Source: Craterostigma plantagineum
Lineage: Eukaryota > Streptophyta > Magnoliopsida > Lamiales > Linderniaceae
Assembly (NCBI GenBank): GCA_027422505.1
Contig: JAPQWV010000017.1
Location: 14,633,501-14,697,500, forward strand
Direction: 5' to 3'
DNA length: 64,000 nt
Position numbers and translations under genes: made by a program. Positions 32,099 through 42,334 of this stretch are shown piece by piece (position 1 is the stretch's first letter; each line of letters starts with the position of its first letter). Below the pieces are notes generated by a model. The model was not told the DNA's origin. It saw nothing but the letters and a program-made list of their open reading frames with translations, and did not search any database.

Positions 32099-33740
32099 AT
32101 GAAGGCACTGATGGAGGGAGATTCGTCCATATCAAAAAACCTGGACCAACAGTTTGAGGAGATCGCGGAGGGCGATCCAGTAGGACACGCCGCCACCTCG
32201 GCACCTACGCCAGGTGTAATACCTCCGGAAACGCCGATCACCCTGACCGCCGCACAGTTGGACCTCCTGGTGCGCAACACTATCAACAGCACCCTGGCCG
32301 AGAGAAGGAAGAAACGGAGACAACGAAAAAAGGCCCAGCCACGTGTCGAGACCGAGCGAGTGGACGGTCGATTCACAGAAGTAACGGGGGAAAACGAGAC
32401 ACAGCCGCAACACCAAGCGACACCCGCTGAACAAAACAGGCGATTATCCGAATCTGAGAATGAGTCGAGGAAGGGAAAAGGTCCCCCAAGCATCCTGAGG
32501 ACATGGGGGAGCTGCGGAACAGGTTCGGGGGAAGGATGAGGAGCAAAATAGGGCGGGTCAATCAGAGAAGGGCGTTAAGACCCCCATCTCCGACGAATCT
32601 GTCAGTAAGGCCCCGGACCAGGTTAAAGAGGTAGGGAGCTCCAAGGGAAGGAAAAAAGTCACGCTGCTCCAAGATGGAAGGGAGGAAGGTTGGACCAAAA
32701 AGGAGAAGGAGCTACGAGATCAACTTGCGGACCTCAGGCAAGTAATAGATGGTGTCAGAAGCAAGACCATGCCGCCAAGGATAGGAGAAGGACTGGTGGC
32801 CGGGACGCCCTTTGCGAAGAAGCTATTGGTGGGGGGGGGGGGGTTTCATCTAACTTCAAACAGCTGCCATACGAGTACGATGGGACGACAGACCCTGTGG
32901 AGCACATCCTACGTTTTCAAAACACCATCCTGCTTCACGATTTCTCGAATGGGGTCAAATGTAGGGTGTTCCTAACTACCTTGGTGAGGGCGGCCCAGCA
33001 ATGGTTTAACCAACTAGCGCCCAAATCCATCAAATCTTTTGAGGAATTCCAGTTGATATTCATCACTCAGTTCGCCAGTGCTAGAAAGCAGCCTTAAGTC
33101 CGATATGTCACTCTTCCAAGTGCGACAGAGGGAAAACAAAAGTCTCCGAGCTTACATAAGCAGGTTCAACATCGCCGCTTTGGAGGTACCAACAGTTACG
33201 CCCTCTGTCAAAGTTAGTGCCCTGATAAATGGGCTCCGAGACGGAGATTTCTTCACATCCCTCTCCAAAAGACCACCGCCGACTTTCAAAGACCTACTAC
33301 TGAGAGCGGACAAGTACATCAATTTGGAGGAAAGTAAGATGGCCAAAGCGCAGGAGGAGAAACAGATAACCACGCCAAAAAAGGAAGGAGCAGTGAAGAA
33401 CCAAGGACAAGGGAGCCCACCCTTGCGACTGCCCCACAAAGAACCTTGGGGATCTCCATCCAGGGCCCCGCGAAGGTTCACTCCGCTGCGTGCTAACCCG
33501 GAAGAGGTTCTAGCAGTAGCGGGGCGACATCCTGCCTTTAGGAAACCCCTTGCCGGATCTTCAGGACCTTCAACACCCTATTCTAACTTATATTGTCGTT
33601 TTCATAATGAATACGGGCACCATACTAACAATTGTTATCATTTGAAGAATGAGATAGAGAGGCTTATACAGGCAGGACACTTGAAGGAGTTCGTGAAGCA
33701 GGGACCTGAGCCCAGACCCCGAAAGAACAAAAGGGAATAG
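32099..33740 (+). pseudogene. gag: Element E gag (Tat lineage)
   Basis: ATG at 32099 starts 146 residues (Lys/Arg-rich LAERRKKRRQRKKAQPR). After frame breaks, capsid continues as YEYDGTTDPVEHILRF and AAQQWFNQLAPKSIKSFEEF, then in another frame with RQRENKSLRAYISRFN and ALINGLRDGDFFTSL. The end has a Cys/His motif YCRFHNEYGHHTNNCYHL and EIERLIQAGHLKEFV, typical of Tat-type gag. A run of 13 G at 32830-32842 coincides with a frame break. Confidence 0.82.
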
Positions 33741-33929
33741 GGGGGACCTATGCCGAACAGGGTAGGCCGTTGCCCCCGCCAGCAAGCAAAGGTCCCCAGG
33801 ACCGCCCAGGGCCCCCATCCTGATTATTGTCGGAGGTCCCAGTGGCGGAGATTCCAACCGAGCCAGGAAGTCTTATGCTAGGACAACGGGGGAACTCCGA
33901 CCATGGGGATTAATAAGGCACACGGAGGC

Positions 33930-34570
33930 CGTCGCAAACGTGCAGTTTGGACCGGGGGACGAAGCGCACATCACTAGGCTGCACAGGGATGCCTTGGTCA
34001 TCACAACCGATATCGCCGGATACGATGTGTCCCGAGTCTTCATAGACGGGGGGAAGCTCGGCCGACATCATATTCCTAGACTGTTTCAAAAAAATGGACC
34101 TAGGAACGGAGCTACGGCCAGTTTCCACCGCCTTATACGGATTTGGGGGACCTGGGATACAGCCCATGGGTGAAATAACGTTGCCCGTCGGAATGGGAAG
34201 AGATCCAGTTCGGGTTGTAAAAATGATCAACTTCCTTGTGGTCGACATCACCTCCTCTTATAATGTCATTCTGGGACGACCCGCCATCAACGAATTTAGA
34301 GCAATCCACTCTACTTATCACTTGAAAATCAAGTTCCCAGTGGGGGAACACGTCGGGGAGATCTTGGGGGACCAGCAGAGCTCTCGCCGATGCTACGGCA
34401 ATGAAGTCAAGGCGGTGACTGAGGAAAAGGAGGTTATCAGAGAGGGAAATGGTCGGGACAAGAGGGTCAAGATCGAAGGAGGGGGACCTACGAGCTTGCA
34501 GCCTGAACCGAATGAGGAGCTAGTCAACGTAGAGCTGTACCCCGACAACCGGGAAGGACTACCAAAATAG
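33930..34570 (+). pseudogene. pol: Element E protease
   Basis: RVFIDGG (active-site region near 34040-34053) is followed by a frame change. The second frame gives MDLGTELRPVSTALYGFGG, NFLVVDITSSYNVILGRPA and FRAIHSTYHLKIKFPVG. These are the conserved blocks of a Tat-type aspartic protease. The stop at 34568 breaks the link to reverse transcriptase. Confidence 0.8.
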
Positions 34571-34629
34571 GGACACACCTAGGGGAACAAGCCACAAAGG
34601 AGCTAGTAGGGTGCCTGCAGAGGAACGCG

Positions 34630-35549
34630 GATTTTGTTCGCATTTTCGCCAAAGGATATGACAGAGATCCGCCCTGACATAGCCAAACATATCCTAAATG
34701 TCTTGCCTGGTACTAAGCCCGTTAAGCAGCGGCTCCGATTATACGGGGCCGAGAGAGCGCAGATCCTGGGAGGTCAACAAATTACTCCAAGAGGGCCACA
34801 TCCAGGAGATCCAGTTCCCCACCTGGTTAGCCAATGCTGTCCTGGTGAAAAAAGGAAATGGGCAATGAAGGATGTGCATCGACTTTAGGGACCTCAACAA
34901 GGCCTGTCCTAAGGATCATTACCCGCTGCCCAGAATAGACCAGCTCGTGGACTCTACTTATGGGTGTGAGGTCCTCAGCATGATGGATGCCTACCAGGGC
35001 TATCACCAGGTAAGTCTGGATTCAAATGACTTTAACAAAGTTTGTTTTGTAACATCAGGGAGAACATATGGATATATCCGAATGCCCTTTGGACTTAAAA
35101 ATGCGGGAGCCATATACCAACGGATGGAGGATAAGGTCTTCAAGCAGCAACTAGGCCGGAACATGGAGGTGTACGTGGATGATATGCTCGTAAAGTCCAT
35201 ACACCTCACCGATCATACTAGGGACCTGGAAGAGGCGTTCGAAGCAATTAGAGGGAGCGGCATGAAGCTCAACCCTGAAAAATGCGCATTCGGAGTAAGA
35301 TCGGGGAAGTTCCTTGGTTATATGGTGACCCAGCGAGGCATTGAGGTCAACCCCACGAAAGTAAAAGCTATTTTGGATATGCAACCTCCCCAGGGTGTCA
35401 AGGAAGTCCAGAGGCTCACGGGGCGGTTGGCGGCCCTTAATCGATTCATCTCCCACTCGGCAAAGAGGAGCCTACCTTTCTTCAGGGTGCTACGAAAGAA
35501 CAAGCAATTCGAGTGGACCAAGGAATGCCACAAGCCTTTGAAGAACTGA
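34630..35549 (+). pseudogene. pol: Element E reverse transcriptase
   Basis: The 34634-34888 frame has the lead-in PVKQRLRLYGAERAQI. From 34872: CIDFRDLNKACPKDHYPLPR, SMMDAYQGYHQV, MPFGLKNAGAIYQRM and VYVDDMLVKS (YVDD at 35172-35183), then NPEKCAFGVRSGKFLGYMV. All catalytic motifs are present, but frame breaks occur at about 34870 and 35549. Confidence 0.88.
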
Positions 35550-35980
35550 AGGAGTACATCCACAACACGCCCCTTTTAACTAAGCCCTTGATGGGGGATG
35601 TGTTGGTACTATATTTCTCCACAGGAGACCACGCAGTAAGCTCCGTCCTGTTAAAGGAAGAAGGGACCTCCCAGAGGCCCATCTACTTTGTAAGTAAGGT
35701 GCTGCTGGACGCTGAAACTAGGTACTCCGAGGTTGAGAAGGCCGCCTAGCAGTAATGACCTCCGCTCGCCGACTTCGGCCATATTTCTTGTCGCACAAGG
35801 TAAACGTGCGGACTAAGTTCCCGCTGAAGCAGACATTAGATAGGCCAGATCTATCAGGGAGGATGGTGAAATAGGCCATTGAACTAGGGGAGTATGATGT
35901 GGAATTCGAGCGAAGGACAGTCATAAAGGCCCAAGCCCTCTCAGACTTTGTCCTTGAGACCACTAAGGGACCTCCAAAAC
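35513..35980 (+). pseudogene. pol: Element E RNase H
   Basis: QAFEELKEYIHNTPLLTKP, then VLLKEEGTSQRPIYFVSK and TRYSEVEKAA, the gypsy RNase H region. A TAG at 35747 and another near 35875 interrupt it. Confidence 0.75.
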
Positions 35981-35984
35981 GCCA

Positions 35985-36520
35985 GTGGAAAGTATATGTA
36001 GACGGGTCCGCCACTTCTCAAAGATCGGGAGCTGGGGTCCTAATCATCGACCCGGAGGGAAACGAGCTCCGTTTCGCCATCACGTTCCACTTTCAGGCCT
36101 GAAACAACGAGTAAAGTACGAAGCCCTCATCCATGGCTTGCGAATCGCGAAGGAGCTGGGAGCCCGAGACATCACTCTGTTCTCAGACTCGCAGTTGGTG
36201 GTACAACAAGTGAGAGGAACTACGAAGCGAGAGATGAAAAGATGGTTGAATATGGTAAGAAAGTTGAGGGGCTAACGAAAACTTTCGATTATTGCGAGAT
36301 TGTGCAGGTCCCCAGGGAGGAAAACCACAAGGCTGATTATCTAGCAAAGGCGGCGAGTTCAGGGCCAACTCTTAAGGAAGAGGGTATTACATACCTCGCC
36401 ATAGACAAGGAGGAAACAGGGAAGTTCGTGGCGGACATAGGAGAGAGGGACGATTGGAGGGCCCCTATCATAGCCACCTTCAGGAACGCCGACCAGAAGG
36501 ACAGAAGGGGATACCGGTAG
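35985..36520 (+). pseudogene. pol: Element E additional archaeal-type RNase H (aRNH)
   Basis: WKVYVDGSATSQRSGAGVLI, then VKYEALIHGLRIAKELGARD, SDSQLVVQQVRG and VPREENHKADYLAKAAS. This is a second RNase H after the first. A tandem aRNH is diagnostic of the Tat branch of plant gypsy elements. Frame changes occur near 36100 and 36250. Confidence 0.82.
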
Positions 36521-36837
36521 AGATTCTGCCTGATAGGGGGATGTCTGTTCAAAAAATCTTTTGTACACGCATAAGCCCGGTGTCTCACCCAAGAAGAAGG
36601 CAAGAAGATACTCGAGGAGATCCACGAAGGATGTGCGGGGGATCATGCGGGATATAAGTCCCTTACTAGGAAGGTAGTAAGAGCCGAATATTTCTGGCCC
36701 AACCTCATCAAGGATGCCAAGGACCTGGTCAGAAGGTGCAGTAATTGCCAGAGGTATGGTCCCAGAATCCACGTCCCCGCTGAAGCCTTGGGGACCATGC
36801 ACTTTCCATGTTCTTTCGATAAATGGGGGATTGACAT
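36521..36837 (+). pseudogene. pol: Element E integrase, N-terminal part up to the D insertion
   Basis: A zinc-binding region (HEGCAGDHAGYKSL, AEYFWPNLIKDAKDLV, CSNCQRYG) leads to FDKWGIDI. The last Asp is the first catalytic Asp of the core and its codon is in the GACAT target site of D. The gene resumes at 63863. Confidence 0.82.
36833..36837. repeat. Element D target-site duplication, left copy (GACAT)
   Basis: Repeated at 63863-63867. Confidence 0.9.
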
Positions 36838-37745
36838 TAAAGGGGTCTCGTACTAATGGATGTAAAGCACACTAAGTTGTAAACAGCTGTTGGACGTGAT
36901 GTTGGGCTAACACTCACACTCACTTAGAAACGCACAGCGGAAATGTTGATAACTTAGTGATAAAAAGAAACGAACACAGGAGATGATTTTATGCAGCAAG
37001 TCAAATAACTTGCTGCGTGCCTCAAGGCGCAAAACTCAACTATAAAGATGGATTACAAACTATCAAAAATGATAGTCAAAAACACGTCTAGCAAAACCTA
37101 CGAATCAAAAAGGATTCTACAAACTACAAGATCTTTCGACCTTTAGAAAGCTAGACTAAAAGACAATTCTCGCAATATGTAAAACTCGCTCAAACTCGAT
37201 ATGTGTTTCACTCATAGTTTTTGCTCAATATATTACTCAAAGTTACTCCTTGAAAGCTCTCTCGAAAGTCGTCCTTTGCAGCTCGAAAATCATTTTTATT
37301 TAAAGTTCTTGGCTCCATCTTGAATTGATAAAAGATCCCTTGAATATCTCTTCGAAGATCTCTCTAAATATAGTATATATTTAGGTCGACTCTTCTCACT
37401 TAAATGGTCGATCTCTTATCTTCTATTTTGGTAACAGATTGATTTATTCTCCTTTGATATTCAGATCTTCTAATCTTGGTAGTCGCTTGACTAATTCTCT
37501 TTTGATCTTCAAATCTTCTATTTAAGGTAAGTGCGCTTCCCAAATTCGTTCAAGCCACTCCACATGTTTCCCACACGGTTTGATCCACTCCCTATCCTTA
37601 TATAAGTCCTTCACATTAGCCAAGATACGGATTAAACAAGTTTTGGGCATGAAAGATAAAACTGAGAAAAGAGACATTCTCGGCCAACAGATGTTGGCTA
37701 GAATGTTACCCTAACATTGCCAATGTTGAACCCTCAACATCAACA
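36838..37745 (-). repeat. Element D 3' LTR (left, 908 bp)
   Basis: Matches 62947-63862 with numerous substitutions and small indels. Its terminus has drifted (TTTA instead of TTCA). It contains GCCAACAGATGTTGGC and AACATTGCCAATGTT palindromes near the 37685-37735 end. Confidence 0.92.
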
Positions 37746-37760
37746 ATCTCCCACTTTTTA
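37746..37760 (-). promoter_or_regulatory. Element D polypurine tract
   Basis: On the minus strand TAAAAAGTGGGAGAT abuts the 3' LTR. Confidence 0.85.
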
Positions 37761-39369
37761 TCTTTCTTCCCAAAACTAAAGCAGACGTTAGACATAGTGA
37801 AACTCCCCCTGAAGGCAAAATCTACCCAACCACAAAACATCAAAAGATGGTTAGAGTAAACGTAAACAGAATAGCGATTAAACTATTCAAAGTACTACGA
37901 AAATAGTACATAGCCATAACAAGGTCTTATTAAGTTAAACATCTGCAAAATAAATATTTTCGGCAAGTAAGCAGGCAAACATGTAAACATACCAGAGAAG
38001 CAAATCAGCATGCACATAGTAAAAACAATTCAATCAAGCATGCAAAGGATGGATGTAAAAATCAATTATGCATGTGAAAATAGAAAAGATCAGATCTTCA
38101 CTCTCAATGGAGTATGGAGTTTCCTTCTGATGCTTTATCGGCTGCTTCTCCTTCTTGGTCAGCTCCCCCTGTTTGTTCGGCTCCTTATTATGCTCCCCAT
38201 GAATTTCCTTATTTCCCCCTTTTTATCTGCACCACCTTCTCCCCTTGTTTGGGAAGAAAGAAAAAAAAACTTAGAGAACTTCTCTATTAGTCAACTTGCA
38301 GATGTCGAGGTAAATGTGGAGCTAACATCTGGGCCAACATTCTAAGACTCAGAAACAAGTTAGTTAATCCAAAGAAATAAAGTGAGAATAGAATGAGTAA
38401 CCCTCTATTATATCAACCACAATCAAGAACAGAGAGGGAGATTCCAGGTGAGCAGTTTCCAATTATGCAAATAGGGTATGTGAGATAATGACGATTGATC
38501 AATCCAACCCTAAAAAGGAAGTTCCAACGAAAAATAAAAGTGGTTAGATCACATAAGTATTTTACGAGAAGTGAGAAGCCAAAAAAAATTCCGTTGGACT
38601 CAAATAGAATTTAGACAGTTTTGAGGATAAGGTCAAATTAGGTCACAACTATCTAAGTAAACATGGAGCTAAAATATATTATGTGGACGAATTAGTCATG
38701 CGAGCAAATAGGAGCACATCAGATCATGATTCAACCCAAAGACACAAAGTCAAAAGTCAAGGTAGAATCAAGCAAGACTAACCGTTTGAGCGACAATGAC
38801 GATCACTTGAGACAAGCGTAACGAGCTGTTCTTCGTGGAGTTATAATGCAATTCTGAGAGATATCTAAACTAGACACAAAAGACTAACATATGCTGACCT
38901 AAAAGCTAAAGCAAATAAACGAAAGCACAAAAATATAGCATGATCAACAGTCACATATGTTGCCCCAACATAAGACTCAACATTCTATTCTGAAATTCCA
39001 GACTTTTCTGTTCAACCCCTATACTTAATTCCCTTCCATTTTCTGCCCTACTTTACCTCAGTTTTAGACTTATTACTTACATCCCTTATGCGTTCCTGAT
39101 CATCAAGGTTAGGACTTTTGTCGCAAAAAGTACATCGTCACCGCGAATGCCGTGTACCTAGGGAAGCTTATCTGAACCTGTATCTTGAAAAAGGAGCGAT
39201 TTTTTTTAAGGAAGAGGGTCATTTCAGGGAACGGTCTAGGTGAGTCAAATCATTTCACAGAATAACAGAAAGAACATTAAAACAAACATCAAAACAGTAA
39301 CCATCAAGTTCGACATATGCTATGTTGATCCAAATGTTGGACCAACATTCAGACAGTCTGATGCAAACC
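37761..39369 (-). other. Element D 3' non-coding region with extra polypurine tracts and palindromes
   Basis: No gene seen. On the minus strand AGGGGGAG occurs at 37803-37810 and 38163-38170, with weaker copies to 38250: the repeated polypurine tracts known from Sireviruses. Palindromic words around TGTTGGNCCAACATT occur near 38325, 38958 and 39335. The plus-strand ORF at 38010-38345 is a shadow. Confidence 0.7.
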
Positions 39370-40822
39370 TATGGACTTTTTCAGGTCCGAAAACCTTTCA
39401 AAATCCAATGCTTTCGTGAAATGTGGGCTAACTGATGTTTCGTGTCTTTATGTTCAATTCTAACTAACTCTTTTTCGACCATATCTATCAGAAAATGATG
39501 TCTTATATCTATATGCTTCGTGCGTGAATGCTAGATAGTTCTTAGATATGTTGATGGCATTAAGGTTATCACAATACATGAGAACAGATTCGCACTCTAA
39601 CCCATAGTCACACAACATGCTATTCAACCATATTAATTGCGTACAGCAACCCGCCGCAACATACTCAGACTCCGCAATAGATAAAGACACACAATTTTGC
39701 TTATTACTATACCATGCAACAAGATTATTACCTAAGAAGAAACAGCCGCCACTTGTGCTATTGCGATCATCCTCGTCACCTGCCCAATCAGCATCGCGAT
39801 ACCTACAAGACTCATATTAGTATCTTTAAAGAACCATAATCCTAGGCTGCACATTCCACTCACATGACGAATAATTCGCTTAACAGCATTAAGATGAGAA
39901 ACTTTAGGCTCAGACTGATATCTAGCACATACGCATACGCTATACATGATATTGGGTCTACTAGCGGACAAGTACAATAAACTGCCTATCATAGATCGTT
40001 ACAATGTTGGGTCAACATTCTGTCCAACATTGTCCTTACTTACCTTTTGCGTAGACCCCATAGGCGTTTTCATTACCTTTGCCGTGTCCAACCCAAACTT
40101 CTTGACAGTGTTCTTAGCGTACTTCTCTTGGGACATAAAGATCCCGTCGTCGCTCTGCTTAATCTGCAAGCCTAAAAAATAAGTTAGTTCTCCAATCATG
40201 CTCAATCCGAACGTGGAGATCATTGCCTGCACAAGCTGATTTAACATGGACTGTGAGCTCGAGCCAAAAACAATATCATCTACATAAACTTGAGCAATTA
40301 AAAGATCAGAACCGACTCTTTTAACAAACAGCGTATGGTCTGCCTCACCTCGAGTGAATCCAAATTCAAGTAAAAATGTAGCTAACCTACCAGACCAAGC
40401 TCGAGACGCTTGCTTTAGTCCATACAAAGCTTTCTGCAGTTTAAAAACATGGTTAGAAAAATATGGATCCTCAAATCCCTTAGGCTGTTCAACATAGATA
40501 TCTTTATCAATATACCCATATAAAAATGGACCCTTAACATCCATTTGGTGTAACGTGACGTTAAGCCAACATGCAATAGCTAATAACAACCTAATTGATT
40601 CTAACTTGCCACGGGAGCGAAAGTCTCATCAAAGTCTATGCCCTCAACTTGCGTATAACCCTGAGCTACTAAACGTGCTTTGTTTCTAACAACTCTACCA
40701 AGTTCATCAGATTTATTCTTAAAGATCCACTTCGTGCCTATGACATTAATGTCCTTCGGCCGTGAGACTAAGGCCCATACTTGGTTTTTCTCAAACTGCA
40801 AGAGTTCCTCATGCATCGCATT
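39370..40822 (-). pseudogene. pol: Element D reverse transcriptase and RNase H
   Basis: Minus strand from the B insertion: EELLQFEKNQVWALVSRP, TKWIFKNKSDELG and FDETFAPVAS, then a frame break near 40603. HQMDVKGPFLYGYIDKDIYV, LKQASRAWSG and VYVDDIVFGSS follow (YVDD at 40275-40286). The RNase H frames are GSLLYLSASRPNIMYSV and LSIAESEYVAAGC, with YCDNLNAINISKN. Frames break again near 39800 and 39530. The end TKALDFERF is just readable near 39375-39410. Confidence 0.87.
40818..40822. repeat. Element B target-site duplication, left copy (GCATT)
   Basis: Repeated at 59334-59338. It lies in the start of the D reverse transcriptase. Confidence 0.95.
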
Positions 40823-41128
40823 TGTTAGGAATATTTTGTAGCATCCTTTAATTATGTAATCTTGGGTTAATGTGTTGGGTTGTAATAGTTTGGGGTAACT
40901 TATGATATTTAGTCATAGTTTTGTATTGGGCTTTAATATACCAATCAAGTGTGGTATATAAAGCCCAAATAACCCTAATTAGGGTTTTGATCAAAAGTAT
41001 TGAAAGGTAAGCCACCTTGTACGTTAGATTAAGAAAACACACATTAACACACACACTCAAGGTGTTCTTCACGTTTTACACATTCAAACCAATCTTTTGA
41101 TCCTTGTTTGGTAAAATAAGGGCCAACA
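40823..41128 (+). repeat. Element B 5' LTR (306 bp)
   Basis: I see no difference from 59028-59333. It starts TGTTAGGAATATTTTGTAGC, like A in the first 15 bases, and ends GGCCAACA. Confidence 0.95.
40928..40966. promoter_or_regulatory. Element B LTR palindrome over a TATA-like sequence
   Basis: GGGCTTTAATATACCA, an 8-nt loop, then TGGTATATAAAGCCC: 15-16 bp arms with one bulge. The right arm includes TATATAAA, a good TATA box. It sits in the equivalent place to the unrelated palindrome of A. The 3' copy is at 59133-59171. Confidence 0.65.
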
Positions 41129-41130
41129 AG

Positions 41131-41142
41131 TGGTATCAGAGC
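41131..41142 (+). promoter_or_regulatory. Element B primer binding site
   Basis: TGGTATCAGAGC two bases after the LTR, complementary to initiator methionine tRNA. Confidence 0.93.
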
Positions 41143-41389
41143 CTAACGCGGATCAATATCTTCCATTTGAATCCAGTTTTGCTCGTTTTCGACGTGATTT
41201 GACGAAGATTTTAGCTTGAAAATCATTCTCTGCTTTTTCACTGTTTTTTGGATGTTTTCAAATCGTTCTCAGTGATTCTTTTCTCCTAGGACATTTGAAA
41301 ACTGATTTTGAGAACATTTAGGTTCCTTCACGACGATTACAGTCAAGTTTGAGTCGGATTTAAGCAAAAACGAGTCTGAAAAATCTGTT

Positions 41390-42050
41390 TTTCACTGAAC
41401 TGGGCATCACTTTCGAGCAACAAATCGAACAGTACCATTGAATTTGAAGGTTTCGACCGAAACTCACTGAAAGAAGATTCAATCAATTTTAATTTCCGGG
41501 AATTTCTTCGCTTATTTCACAGTTTCGCTCGAAAGATTTCTCGGCGAAAGTCCAATTGTCTCGATCGAAAGTCGATTAATTTAAGTTTCGACGAATTTTC
41601 CAGCAATTTTCACAAGTTTCGATCGATACAATTCTCGGCGAAAGTCCAATTGTTTCGATCGAAAGTCGATTAACTTAAGTTTCGACGAATTTTCCACCAA
41701 TTTTCACAAGTTTCGATCGATACAATTCTCGGCGAAAGTCCAATATATTTCGCCCGAAACGCTATAGTACACAATTTCATAGTTTCGATCGATACACATT
41801 TCGAACGCTACAGTGCACAATTTCACAGCTTCGATACACATCTCAGCGAAAGTCCAATGCACTAACTGTTTCGCTCGAAACCTTGTTCTCCACTTAGCCA
41901 ATTTCAATCTCAGACGATCGAAACTATTTTTTTTTTTCAAATCAAAATCAAATTCCGTCTTTCGATCGAAACTAACAATTTCAAAACTCTTTCTCCCAAT
42001 TCACACCTTCGCTCGAATCTTCCAATCTTAACTTAGTTTCGATTGCCCGA
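41390..42050 (+). repeat. Element B leader: TTTCG-NN-CGAAA palindrome array with a 94-bp tandem repeat
   Basis: Words TTTCGATCGAAA, TTTCGCTCGAAAG (41523), TTTCGCCCGAAAC (41748), TTTCGACCGAAAC (41451) and CTCGGCGAAA recur throughout. 41541-41750 is about 2.2 copies of a 94-bp unit anchored by TCGGCGAAAGTCCAATTG (starts 41541, 41635 and 41729). The spacer dinucleotide varies while the half-sites are kept. Confidence 0.8.
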
Positions 42051-42334
42051 CTCTCAACACTTAGGACCAATCGTTTAGCTTATTTTCATATCATACTAGA
42101 GTCGATCAAGCACTCAAATTGAATTGAACAAAATTATCAATTTCACTTTACACCAATTGTTCCATCCTCGAACAGTACACTAAATTCATCAAACTCTCTT
42201 ATTTCGACAGAATTCGCCAAGACCTAATTAGACTCAACACTAGAAATTACTCAAACTTGACTACATTTCTTTCAAAACTAAAGTGTTTAATTTCGCACAT
42301 ATATCTCGCGTTAACGATCATTACTAAACATACC

